NCBI GenBank assembly: GCA_900768535.1
Contig: CAAGDE010000070.1
Location: 1-10,797, forward strand
Origin: Clostridia bacterium
Lineage (GTDB): Bacteria; Bacillota; Clostridia; Oscillospirales; CAG-272
DNA length: 10,797 nucleotides
Direction of reading: 5' to 3'
Position 1 is the stretch's first letter, and every line of letters begins with the position of its first letter. The translations under genes and the position numbers were made by a program. Under the pieces are notes generated by a model. The model saw nothing but the letters and a program-made list of their open reading frames with translations, was not told the origin of the DNA and did not search any database. Positions 1 through 6,515 of the stretch are shown piece after piece.

Positions 1-210
1 GCCCCAAACCCCGCCTAAACCTTTCTTAGAAGAAAGGTTTAGGAATCCAAAGAATTTCCCTGAGAAGGGCATACCCCCCAATCCGCGAACCGCAAAGTTT
101 TTACGGTGTGTAGATTGGGGGGTATGCCCTTCTCAGGGAAAGTTCTTGGGGTTCTTAGACCCTTCTTCCAAGAAGGGTCTAAGCAAGGTTTGGGACAGAG
201 TCCCAAGGTC
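1..210 (-). repeat. Composite nested-hairpin repeat, copy A (continues left of the window)
   Basis: Non-coding element that begins 7 bases beyond the rplS stop codon when read on the minus strand. It holds a 7-bp hairpin (190-196 with 200-206), a perfect 14-bp hairpin with 2 bases between the arms (154-167 with 170-183), a perfect 29-bp inverted repeat (55-83 with 113-141) around a 29-base loop, and a second perfect 14-bp hairpin with 2 central bases (14-27 with 30-43). The two flanks resemble each other in inverted orientation, so the element is roughly mirror-symmetric. It shares about 92 bases with only 4 differences with the copy at 10646-10797. I see no coding sequence in it. Palindromic intergenic repeat or MITE-like element is the best class; its function is unknown. 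Confidence 0.9.
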
Positions 211-217
211 TTCCCAC

Positions 218-559
218 TCAGATCTGTTCCTTGACTTTGGAAGCCTTGCCGACTCTGCCGCGCAGGTAGTAGAGCTTTGCGCGTCTGATTTTACCGACAC
301 GGACGATCTCGACCTTTTCCACGTTCGGGGAATGGATCGGGAAGGTTTTCTCCACGCCAACGCCATAGGAGATTCTGCGGACGGTGAAGGTTTCGGAGAT
401 TCCGCCGCCGTGCTTACCGATTACGGTACCCTCGAACAGCTGGATTCTCTCGCGGTTGCCTTCCTTGATCTTGTTGTAAACGCGGACGGTATCACCAACG
501 CGGACCAGGGGCAGCTCCTTCTTCAATTGCTCGTTTGTAAAAGCCTCAATGAGATTCAT
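218..559 (-). CDS. rplS: Large ribosomal subunit protein bL19
   Basis: 113-residue L19, a structural protein of the 50S subunit near the 30S interface. The sequence is recognisable throughout: N-terminal LIEAFTNEQLKKELP, then VRVGDTVRVYNKIKEGNRERIQ, the central FEGTVIGKHGGGISETFTVR, and the basic tail GKIRRAKLYYLRGRVGKASKVKE. Length is normal for the family. The ATG at 559 is chosen because GGAGGG (566-571) lies 6 bases upstream; an in-frame ATG at 592 would add 11 unfamiliar residues (MNIRYFIGGLN) and place that ribosome binding site inside the gene. A consensus promoter at 646-674 drives it independently of the flippase gene upstream. The composite repeat starts 7 bases after the stop. L19 usually follows trmD directly; here trmD is about 7.8 kb away on the same strand. 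Confidence 0.98.
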   Translation of the reverse strand: MNLIEAFTNEQLKKELPLVRVGDTVRVYNKIKEGNRERIQLFEGTVIGKHGGGISETFTVRRISYGVGVEKTFPIHSPNVEKVEIVRVGKIRRAKLYYLRGRVGKASKVKEQI

Positions 560-640
560 ATTGAGCCCTCCTATAAAATACCGGATGTTCATGCGAGCCT
601 GCAGCGGACCACCCTAAATTACGCGCCGATCGGCGCAACA
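560..640 (-). promoter_or_regulatory. rplS 5' leader with a palindrome at its start
   Basis: About 80 bases of untranslated leader between the predicted transcription start (about 638-640) and the rplS ATG. It opens with a perfect 14-base palindrome, gcgccgatcggcgc (623-636), and ends with the rplS ribosome binding site GGAGGG at 566-571. A ribosomal-protein leader family for L19 is known in low-GC Gram-positive bacteria (Rfam L19_leader), so autoregulation by L19 is possible. I cannot verify a match to that family by eye. Confidence 0.4.
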
Positions 641-645
641 GGAAT

Positions 646-674
646 ATTATAGCACACTTTGTCCCTTTTTGCAA
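646..674 (-). promoter_or_regulatory. Sigma-A-type promoter of rplS
   Basis: Read on the minus strand: -35 TTGCAA (669-674), 17-base spacer, -10 TATAAT (646-651). TGC directly before the -10 box makes it an extended -10 promoter. It lies in the gap after the flippase stop codon and predicts a start near 638-640. This is the strongest promoter match in the window, as expected for a ribosomal protein gene. Confidence 0.85.
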
Positions 675-692
675 GGGGGTAAGCGAAAAAAG

Positions 693-2129
693 TTATCTCT
701 TTTCTGCAATTTCCCGCCGTTTTCCGAGCAAAGCGCGCGCGCCGGAGACGAGAGAGGGCAGATTGAGCGCCGAAAGGACGCAGAACAGCCCTGCCGTCAC
801 TGCGGCGGACCACCCACGCCCTGCCGTCATCACCGCCGCCGCGCACAGCAGAAGCGCCAGGGACGCAATCTGCCGCGGCAGGTACAGCCGGAAGCGCAGC
901 AGACGCGGGACATCCAGCATCCGGAGCAGGTAAACCGCCGCATAGCCGATCAGCGTTGCGACCGCCGCGCCGAGTGCTCCGCCCAGCACCCCGTCGCGCG
1001 GGATGAGGAGCACGTTCAGCAGCAGATTCAGCCCCGTCCCCGCAACCGCCGTCAGGAAGGAATGCATACTCTTCTTCCGGACCATATACACGCTGGCGAG
1101 GAAGGACACCACCGACTCCAGCGCCGCCGCGCACAGCAGGGTGGGCATATAGCGCCACGCCTCATGATACGCGGAATTGAGCAACAGCCGGCACAGCAGC
1201 GGCGAGAACAGGATCAGCCCCCCGCTCCCGATAAAAATGACCGACAAAAAGCCCCGGAACACCTGCGAATAGAACCGGCTGCACGTCTCCTCATCGGCAG
1301 ACTCCACCACGGCGGAAAACTGCCACGCCTGCATGAAAATGCCCGAAACAAGATTGACAACGGTCGGGATCTTATACGCCGCCGAGTAAACGCCGTTGAC
1401 CGCGTCCCCGCAAAAATACGTGACCAGGTACCGGTCGGAAAGATCGGTAACCAGCCAGCAGATCGTGGTCGGCACCATGGGCAGGCTGAAGCGGAACAGC
1501 TCCCGCATGGCGCTCCGCGTGACCTTCTCCCACCGGAACACCCGCCACAGCCCGGCGGCAGCAATCAGAAACACGGCGGTTCCGATGTTCCCCACGACCG
1601 TTGCAAGGACGTATCCTCTGACGCCGAGATCGAACACCACGAGGAACAGGATGTTGCACGCAACCGTCAGAAGCGTGTTGAGAATGCCCTGAATTGCGAA
1701 CAGCCGGGTGCGGTCAATGGCGCGGACGTACTGCGCGCAGACCGCCTGTATATCCGCAAACAGGACGTACAGCACAACAAGAAGGATCTCATTCCGCCAG
1801 CTCCCGCCGATTGCATACGCGACGGCACCGAAAAGCACCGTTGCACCGAGTCCCGCCCCCAGCAGAACGATGCCGGAGGAGAACACCCCCTCGCGGTCGG
1901 TCCCCTTTTCGGCGGCAAAGCGGAAGATCCCGCTGGTGATTCCGATGCAGGCAAACGGCATGATCAGGTTTGCCGTGCCGGTAATCAGCTCCGCCGTGCC
2001 GTACTGCGAAGGAGAGAGAAGCGCCGTATACAGCGGCATGAGCAAAAAAACCAGCAGCTTGGAGCCGAAGGTCCCCAGCGCAAGGATCACCGTGTCCGAA
2101 AACAGCTTGCCGAACCGTCCGCGCGTCAT
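693..2129 (-). CDS. Wzx-type oligosaccharide flippase family membrane protein
   Basis: 478-residue polytopic membrane protein with roughly 12-14 hydrophobic segments. The N-terminus (ALGTFGSKLLVFLLMPLYT followed by LLSPSQYGTAEL) is the signature of the polysaccharide-biosynthesis/flippase family (Wzx and relatives, MOP superfamily), which moves lipid-linked sugar units across the membrane. Other family-like stretches are FSLPMVPTTICWLVTDLSDRY and GVYSAAYKIPTVVNL. The start at 2129 overlaps the coaD stop in an ATGA junction and has only a weak upstream GGTGGGA, so translation is probably coupled to coaD. It is the last gene of the ptsH-uvrC-rsmD-coaD group. The nearest related genes are the ligase-like and DUF4330-like genes at 5576-8223. 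Substrate unknown; a sporulation-linked SpoVB-type transporter is a less likely alternative. Confidence 0.88.
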   Translation of the reverse strand: MTRGRFGKLFSDTVILALGTFGSKLLVFLLMPLYTALLSPSQYGTAELITGTANLIMPFACIGITSGIFRFAAEKGTDREGVFSSGIVLLGAGLGATVLFGAVAYAIGGSWRNEILLVVLYVLFADIQAVCAQYVRAIDRTRLFAIQGILNTLLTVACNILFLVVFDLGVRGYVLATVVGNIGTAVFLIAAAGLWRVFRWEKVTRSAMRELFRFSLPMVPTTICWLVTDLSDRYLVTYFCGDAVNGVYSAAYKIPTVVNLVSGIFMQAWQFSAVVESADEETCSRFYSQVFRGFLSVIFIGSGGLILFSPLLCRLLLNSAYHEAWRYMPTLLCAAALESVVSFLASVYMVRKKSMHSFLTAVAGTGLNLLLNVLLIPRDGVLGGALGAAVATLIGYAAVYLLRMLDVPRLLRFRLYLPRQIASLALLLCAAAVMTAGRGWSAAVTAGLFCVLSALNLPSLVSGARALLGKRREIAEKR

Positions 2130-2620
2130 TTCCGCAGTCCCACCGTCCGCTTCCGTTCGATCAGCTCCAGTGCATCGGGATGCACCAGTCCCCGGATGTC
2201 CCCGCCGGTATCCAGCCGCCGGCGCACCTCGGTGGAGCTGACCTTTGCATAAGGTCCCTCCGCACGGACAAGAATCGTCCGGCAGGCACGGTTCCTCGCC
2301 CGGTTCAGGTTCGCCATCTTCCGCTCATACGCCAAATCGGTGCTGTCCCGGTACCCCTTGACCACCGCATCGGCACCCAGCCGGTCGAAAAGATCCACCA
2401 GCATTCCGCCGTCAAAAATCACCTCCGCCTGCGGGAACTCCGCAACCGTTCGCCGCGCAATCTCCACCCGTTCCTCCGGCGTGAAACGCGTGTGTTTGTC
2501 CGGGTTGATCATCACCGCAATAACCAGGTGCTCAAAGGTCTTTGCCGCCGCCTTTACCAGCGCCAGATGTCCCAGGGTCATCGGGTCATAGCTGCCCGGA
2601 AGGATCGCCAGTTTTTTCAT
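2126..2620 (-). CDS. coaD: Phosphopantetheine adenylyltransferase (PPAT)
   Basis: 164-residue cytosolic enzyme that transfers AMP from ATP to 4'-phosphopantetheine, giving dephospho-CoA, the penultimate step of CoA synthesis. Nucleotidylyltransferase motifs are intact: PGSYDPMTLGH (residues 8-18, with His18 of the T/HxGH motif), Lys42 in NPDKHTRFTPEER, and Arg91 in VVKGYRDSTDLAYE followed by KMANLNR. The C-terminal nucleotide motif reads SSTEVRRR (128-135), which resembles the NadD-style SSTxIR as well as PPAT. The GYRDSTDLAYE stretch, however, fits CoaD and not NadD. ATG at 2620 overlaps the rsmD stop (ATGA) and has GGGGAGG just upstream. The rsmD-coaD pair is a common bacterial arrangement. 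Confidence 0.96.
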   Translation of the reverse strand: MKKLAILPGSYDPMTLGHLALVKAAAKTFEHLVIAVMINPDKHTRFTPEERVEIARRTVAEFPQAEVIFDGGMLVDLFDRLGADAVVKGYRDSTDLAYERKMANLNRARNRACRTILVRAEGPYAKVSSTEVRRRLDTGGDIRGLVHPDALELIERKRTVGLRK

Positions 2621-3192
2621 GCTTCCTCCCCTCGGTATTCCAGTACCGTTACGTATGCCACGCCGTATTTCGTTTCCCGCCGCACGTCAAACAGCGCCGC
2701 GAGCGCCGCATCTCCGCCGAACACATCCTCTGCCTCTCCGCTCTCGCAGACCACCGTGGCGCGCGGAGAGAGACAGCGGTATTTCTTCAGCTGCCGCAGT
2801 GCGTCCGGAATCAGCTTCATGGCATACGGCGGATCCAGAAAGATCAGGTCGAACCGCCGTTTCCCGCGGCAGTTCCGCAAAAACTCCGTATAGTCCGCGC
2901 AGATAACCTCGCACTCCGGAGCCAGCCGGGTTTTCAGCGTGTTCTTTTTGATGATTTCCGATGCCGCACGGTCACGCTCGACCAGCACCGCGTGCGCCGC
3001 GCCCCGGCTCACCGCCTCCAGAGCGAGCTGTCCCGATCCGGCAAACAGATCCAGCACCTGCCGGTCCTCCAGCTCGAACTGGAGCATGGAAAAAATCGCT
3101 TCCTTGGCGCGTTCGGAGGTCGGTCTGGTATTCTCCCCCGTCGGCGCATCCAGCCGGACGCCCCGTGCCTTTCCCGTAATAATGCGCATCAT
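2617..3192 (-). CDS. rsmD: 16S rRNA (guanine(966)-N(2))-methyltransferase
   Basis: 191-residue Rossmann-fold SAM-dependent methyltransferase that modifies G966 of 16S rRNA during 30S assembly. It begins MMRIITGKARGVRL, followed by the typical TRPTSERAKEAIFSML, the SAM-binding LDLFAGSGQLALEA (47-60), the acidic VERD (71-74), and the catalytic DPPY (120-123) in FDLIFLDPPYA. The ATG at 3192 is preferred: it overlaps the uvrC stop as ATGA and has GGAGGA 6 bases upstream. A second ATG follows immediately and could also be used. The open frame continues upstream to 3420, but that part overlaps uvrC and is low-complexity shadow sequence. RsmD next to coaD is a usual neighbourhood. Confidence 0.96.
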   Translation of the reverse strand: MMRIITGKARGVRLDAPTGENTRPTSERAKEAIFSMLQFELEDRQVLDLFAGSGQLALEAVSRGAAHAVLVERDRAASEIIKKNTLKTRLAPECEVICADYTEFLRNCRGKRRFDLIFLDPPYAMKLIPDALRQLKKYRCLSPRATVVCESGEAEDVFGGDAALAALFDVRRETKYGVAYVTVLEYRGEEA

Positions 3193-5048
3193 GTTGCGTC
3201 CTCCCCTTTTGTTTCTTCTCCGTGGTAGTATGCGTAGACTGCCCCGGCATCCCTCGCGGAAATTCCCGGAATTGCCGCAAGTGCCGCCCGGTCCGCCTGC
3301 TTCACCGCCGCAAGACCGTCCAGCGCCAGCAGGATTTTCTTTGCCTTTGCCTCCCCGATGCCGGGAATGACCGTCAGCGCCGAGGTGGTCAGCGTCCGCC
3401 GCTTTGCCTGCTCCATGCACCGGACGGTGTAGCGGTGAACCTCCTCCTGAATTTTGTAGATCATGGTGAACAGCCCGCGATCCTTTGCAATGCTGATCTC
3501 ATCCGTGTCGGTGCAGAGCGCGCGCGTTTTGTGGTAGTCATCCTTGACCATACCGAACACCGGAATCGCCAGCCCCAGCTCCTCCAAAAGCTCCCGCACC
3601 ACCGACACGTGTCCGCGTCCGCCGTCCAGCAGAATCAGATCCGGCACCTGTGCAAAGGAGCCGCTCTCGTCCGACAGGTGCGACAGCCGCCGCGCCAGCG
3701 TTTCGCGCATGGATGCGTAGTCATCGGTGCCCTCCACCGTCCGGATCTTAAAGGAACGGTAGTCGGATTTCCGGAACACCCCGTTCACCGAAACGATCAT
3801 TCCGGCGGTCACGTGCTCGGTGCCCAGGTTGGAGATATCGTACGCCTCGATCCGTTCGGGAAGAACCTCCAGTCCCAGCTTATGCGCAAGCTCCGCCAGG
3901 ATGCTCTCCTTCTGCCCGGTTTCCGCCTCGTACTGCCTTGCGTATTCGGCGGCGTTCTTTTTCACCAGCTCGCACAGCGTGTGCTTGACGCCCTTTTCCG
4001 GGACGCGAATGCGGATTCTTCTCCCTGCCAGCGCGGAAAGACTGTCCGAGAGCAGGGCGCAGTCCTCCTCCCCGAGGTCGAACCCGATCAGCACCTCCGG
4101 GGGAATATACGCCTGCTGACGGTAGAATTCGGTCAGAAATGCGGTCATATCCTCCGGTTCGGGAATTCCCTCCGCGCCGCAGATCATCTCGCGCGTGTCG
4201 TGCAGAATGCCGCCGCGGATGAAGAACACCGAAATGCAGGTACACAGATCGTCGCTGTACATCGCCACCACGTCCTGCTCGGTATCCGGCGATGCAACCA
4301 CCTTCTGCTTTTCGCGGATGGCTCCCAGCGCCCGCAGGGTATCGCGGCATTTTGCCGCCGCCTCGTAGCGCTCCTCCTCGGCATACGCGGTCATCTGCGC
4401 CTCCAGTCTGCGCCGGACGTCCGCGTTCTTTCCCTCCAGCAGCTCCGCCGCATTGCGCATGGTCTCGCGGTATTCCTCCGCCGTTACCGCACCGGCGCAG
4501 ACGCCGGAACAGCGCCCGATCTGATAGTAGATGCAGGGACGCTCCCGCCCGATGTCCCGCGGAAAGGAGCGCTTGCAGGTCGGCAGCTTCAGCGTTTTGT
4601 TAACCAGCCCGATCAGCGCATACGCCGTCCCGGACCCGGAGTAGGGTCCGAAATATTTTGCCTTATCCGCACCCCGTTGGCGCGTAAACAGCATCCGCGG
4701 GTACTCCTCTGCCGTGATTTTGATATACGGGTAGGACTTGGCATCCTTGAGGCGGATGTTGTATTTCGGCGTATACTGCTTGATCAGCGTATTTTCCAGC
4801 GACAGTGCTTCCATCTCATTGTCGCACAGGTAGTAGTCAAATGCGCGGACGGATGCCACCATGCGCTCGGTTTTGCGGTTCTTTTCGCCGTTCTGAAAAT
4901 ACTGCGACACGCGGTTCCGCAGCTTGCGCGACTTCCCCACGTAAACGACCTTCCCGCTCCCGTCCCGCATGATGTATACGCCGGGGCAGAGCGGCAGACC
5001 GTTCGCTTTTTCCAGCAGCTTTTCCCGCACGCTGACTGTTTCCGACAC
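3189..5048 (-). CDS. uvrC: Excinuclease ABC subunit UvrC
   Basis: 619-residue nuclease of nucleotide excision repair; it makes both incisions around a lesion bound by UvrB. Domains in order: GIY-YIG nuclease (about 18-51; LPLCPGVYIM through YVGKSRKLRNRVSQYF), a four-cysteine cluster (Cys158, 172, 180, 184) like the Fe-S site reported in UvrC, a UVR helix that contacts UvrB (about 222-241, YAEEERYEAAAKCRDTL), the RNase H-like endonuclease (EAYDISN near 404, LLDGGRGHV near 475, His538 in EEVHRY), and tandem helix-hairpin-helix motifs (VIPGIGEAKAKK near 560, AIPGIS near 592). The GTG at 5048 is chosen because GGAGGGAGG lies 5-8 bases upstream; the frame could extend to a TTG at 5075 but without such a site. 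Its stop overlaps rsmD (ATGA). Confidence 0.97.
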   Translation of the reverse strand: MSETVSVREKLLEKANGLPLCPGVYIMRDGSGKVVYVGKSRKLRNRVSQYFQNGEKNRKTERMVASVRAFDYYLCDNEMEALSLENTLIKQYTPKYNIRLKDAKSYPYIKITAEEYPRMLFTRQRGADKAKYFGPYSGSGTAYALIGLVNKTLKLPTCKRSFPRDIGRERPCIYYQIGRCSGVCAGAVTAEEYRETMRNAAELLEGKNADVRRRLEAQMTAYAEEERYEAAAKCRDTLRALGAIREKQKVVASPDTEQDVVAMYSDDLCTCISVFFIRGGILHDTREMICGAEGIPEPEDMTAFLTEFYRQQAYIPPEVLIGFDLGEEDCALLSDSLSALAGRRIRIRVPEKGVKHTLCELVKKNAAEYARQYEAETGQKESILAELAHKLGLEVLPERIEAYDISNLGTEHVTAGMIVSVNGVFRKSDYRSFKIRTVEGTDDYASMRETLARRLSHLSDESGSFAQVPDLILLDGGRGHVSVVRELLEELGLAIPVFGMVKDDYHKTRALCTDTDEISIAKDRGLFTMIYKIQEEVHRYTVRCMEQAKRRTLTTSALTVIPGIGEAKAKKILLALDGLAAVKQADRAALAAIPGISARDAGAVYAYYHGEETKGEDAT

Positions 5049-5075
5049 AGCTGCCTCCCTCCTTCCGATTTGCAA

Positions 5076-5105
5076 ATAGCGACGTGCTGTTCGGCACGGC
5101 GCTAT
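5076..5105 (-). other. Stem-loop between ptsH and uvrC
   Basis: Arms 5076-5087 and 5094-5105 pair at 11 of 12 positions around a 6-base loop. On the minus strand it is followed by tatttgc, not a proper T tract, so it is at most a weak terminator. It may set the ratio of ptsH to uvrC transcript or protect the ptsH 3' end; that is inference. Confidence 0.5.
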
Positions 5106-5126
5106 GTGATGGTGAATCCGCTTTTT

Positions 5127-5393
5127 TCAGATTTCCGCAAACCCGCTGTCGATCAGCTCGCACAGACCGTTCAGCGCCGCCTCCTCGCTCTGCCCGTCCG
5201 CCAGGAGCGTAACGGACATTCCCTTTGCCACGCCCAGAGAAAGCACGCCCAGCAGACTTTTCGCGTTCACACGACGGTCATCCTTCTCAATCCAGATGGA
5301 GCAAGGATAGGAATTCGCCTTCTGGATAAAGAAGGTGGCAGGTCTTGCGTGCAGACCGCTGGTATTGTTGATGACGACTTCACGTGAAATCAT
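5127..5393 (-). CDS. ptsH: HPr phosphocarrier protein of the sugar PTS
   Basis: 88-residue HPr. The active-site motif SGLHARPA places the phosphorylated histidine exactly at residue 15 and Arg at 17. The segment NAKSLLGVLSLGVAKG places Ser at residue 46, the site used by HPr kinase/phosphorylase in Gram-positive catabolite repression. This numbering fits only the ATG at 5393; an in-frame ATG at 5429 would add 12 residues. GGGAG lies about 10 bases upstream. His15 argues against the regulatory paralogue Crh, which lacks it. No enzyme I gene (ptsI) is adjacent, unlike the classical ptsHI operon. It heads a group with uvrC, 78 bases away with a hairpin between. A solo HPr next to uvrC is plausible for Clostridia, though I state that from memory. 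Confidence 0.95.
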   Translation of the reverse strand: MISREVVINNTSGLHARPATFFIQKANSYPCSIWIEKDDRRVNAKSLLGVLSLGVAKGMSVTLLADGQSEEAALNGLCELIDSGFAEI

Positions 5394-5470
5394 ACTGTTA
5401 TCGCTCCCTGTTTCTAAAGATATGAACACACCTTGCGCAATGGATACGGCTATGGCATTTCATCATCTAT

Positions 5471-5499
5471 AGTATACCAAAAAGCGCGTTCAAAATCAA
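5471..5499 (-). promoter_or_regulatory. Sigma-A-type promoter of ptsH-uvrC-rsmD-coaD-flippase
   Basis: Minus-strand -35 TTGATT (5494-5499), 17-base spacer, -10 TATACT (5471-5476), predicting a start near 5463-5465 and a leader of about 70 bases. I see no cre-like site or strong structure in the leader. The rest of the 5394-5575 gap is AT-rich; there is no clear terminator with a T tract after the DUF4330-like gene upstream, so read-through into ptsH is possible. Confidence 0.75.
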
Positions 5500-5575
5500 T
5501 AGTTATTCTGACGCAATTTCGCGTAATGATGCTTTTTTTTTCGTGCATTTCAGATAGTTTCAATATGAATCTTTC

Positions 5576-6058
5576 TTAATATTCTGATTTGCCGACTCCG
5601 AAAACCGTCAAAATTGCCCGGACACGGTCGCCGTACAGGACATACGCGGCACCCGTTGTCAGCGGCTGACCGTTCTCCCGCCGGAAAATTCCGTCCCCTC
5701 CCTCCAGCCGTACCGAAACCGTCAGGCGCACATCGCACCGGGGGTCCTCCGGAATGCTCCCGCGGACGATCCCCTCCGGCGTCTGCAGAATCCGCACGGT
5801 CGGGGTGATTTCCACCGCCGTGACCGTACCGAATTCCGCCCCAGCCTCGGTGCGGAGCATCTCCCCCACGGTCAGACAGTCCGCCGTCCGCCGATCCGTG
5901 TCCTGCCAAAGCATCCGCACCGCCGTCTCCCCACCGAACGTCACGGGCCGGCGCTTCTGCCACATCCGGAAGCCGATTCCCAGCGCCGACAGACTCAAAA
6001 GAAGCACCAGAACGCAGTCGGTTGCCGTGATCCGTTTTCCCGCCGTTTCATTCCGCAT
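5576..6058 (-). CDS. DUF4330-like membrane-anchored protein (second of a tandem pair)
   Basis: 160 residues: a short basic cytosolic start, one membrane helix (about 13-32, DCVLVLLLSLSALGIGFRMW), then a probably extracytoplasmic beta-rich domain. Pattern elements shared with the DUF4330 family as I remember it are TVGEM (63-67) with a following GTVTAVEITP, then an alternating strand-like stretch CDVRLTVSVRLEG and a late short-strand tail. The ATG at 6058 is used because GGAGGT sits 8 bases upstream; it overlaps the end of the preceding gene by 11 bases. It resembles that gene's product in layout (N-terminal anchor, VGD/VGE turn, G.V..V repeat, closing VRL strand), so the two are probably ancient paralogues. 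Function unknown. The overlap with its neighbours suggests a shared role in export or assembly of a surface polymer. Confidence 0.75.
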   Translation of the reverse strand: MRNETAGKRITATDCVLVLLLSLSALGIGFRMWQKRRPVTFGGETAVRMLWQDTDRRTADCLTVGEMLRTEAGAEFGTVTAVEITPTVRILQTPEGIVRGSIPEDPRCDVRLTVSVRLEGGDGIFRRENGQPLTTGAAYVLYGDRVRAILTVFGVGKSEY

Positions 6059-6515
6059 TGCCGATGACCTCCATGCGGACCACCTCACATCCGGCGGCAA
6101 ACCGCTCTCCGAGGATGAGATCCGCCATGCCTCCCGCCGCCAGACGACGGGTTCCGAGCATCCGTCCCTGCAGAATCAGCCGGACCGTCACCTCAGTAAC
6201 CGTCCGCCCGGCGTCGTCCGCGAATTGCAGTCCCTCCGCCGACACAACCGGAATCCGGTACGGCAGGCGGGAAACGGACAGCACCTCCCCCACCGTCTCA
6301 CCGCCCGCCGTTGTGCGAACCGCATCGCCGACCGCCGGTTCCGCCAACACGTTCTGCAGGATTGCCTCCTGCACGGGCAGTCGGAGCGTGCAGACCAGCT
6401 CCTCTCCCGCCGTCCGCCGCCACGGCTTTTTCCATCCCAGCCACACGCCGCCCGCCAGTGCGCACAAAGCCAGGACAAGCAGTGCCCGGTCAATCCCATT
6501 CCATCGCCGTTTCAT
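6048..6515 (-). CDS. DUF4330-like membrane-anchored protein (first of a tandem pair)
   Basis: 155 residues with start MKRRWNGIDR, one membrane helix (about 10-28), a WKKPWRR basic stop, and an outer domain of about 125 residues. Domain landmarks are AVGDAV (61-66), VGEVLSVSRLPYRIPVV (75-91) and VTEVTVRLILQG (106-117), which match the general layout of DUF4330 proteins. The ATG at 6515 is chosen for its GAGGAGG just upstream; it overlaps the last 26 bases of the ligase-like gene, so the three genes are almost certainly co-translated. The open frame reaches 6584, but that extension lies inside the ligase gene and looks non-biological (CCGCFLPWRRWFRR). The DUF4330 assignment is by pattern only. 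Confidence 0.75.
   Translation of the reverse strand: MKRRWNGIDRALLVLALCALAGGVWLGWKKPWRRTAGEELVCTLRLPVQEAILQNVLAEPAVGDAVRTTAGGETVGEVLSVSRLPYRIPVVSAEGLQFADDAGRTVTEVTVRLILQGRMLGTRRLAAGGMADLILGERFAAGCEVVRMEVIGNAE

Noticed and set aside
1..210. CRISPR array or insertion-sequence end as an explanation for the repeats
   Set aside because: There are no regularly spaced direct repeats with spacers, no transposase frame nearby, and no visible target-site duplication inside the window.
146..652. 168-codon plus-strand frame starting in the left repeat and crossing rplS
   Set aside because: Antisense to rplS and its leader. A similar MGFLDPSSKKGLS start appears at the other end of the window only because the repeat is shared.
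660..682. Possible terminator after the flippase gene (ccctt/aaggg stem)
   Set aside because: Only about 5 bp with no T tract on the relevant strand, and it overlaps the rplS -35 box.
669..2252. 527-codon plus-strand frame opposite the flippase and part of coaD
   Set aside because: Composition is Arg/Gln/His-rich with no recognisable motif, and the minus strand carries a well-supported membrane protein.
3222..5387. Very long open frame on the plus strand (721 codons) opposite uvrC and ptsH
   Set aside because: Lies antisense to clearly conserved genes, shows no domain pattern, and is the usual product of third-position GC bias in a GC-rich genome.
5522..5555. Possible terminator after the second DUF4330-like gene around an A/T run
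   Set aside because: Stem of only 4-5 bp; the homopolymer lies in the loop and no T tract follows on the minus strand.
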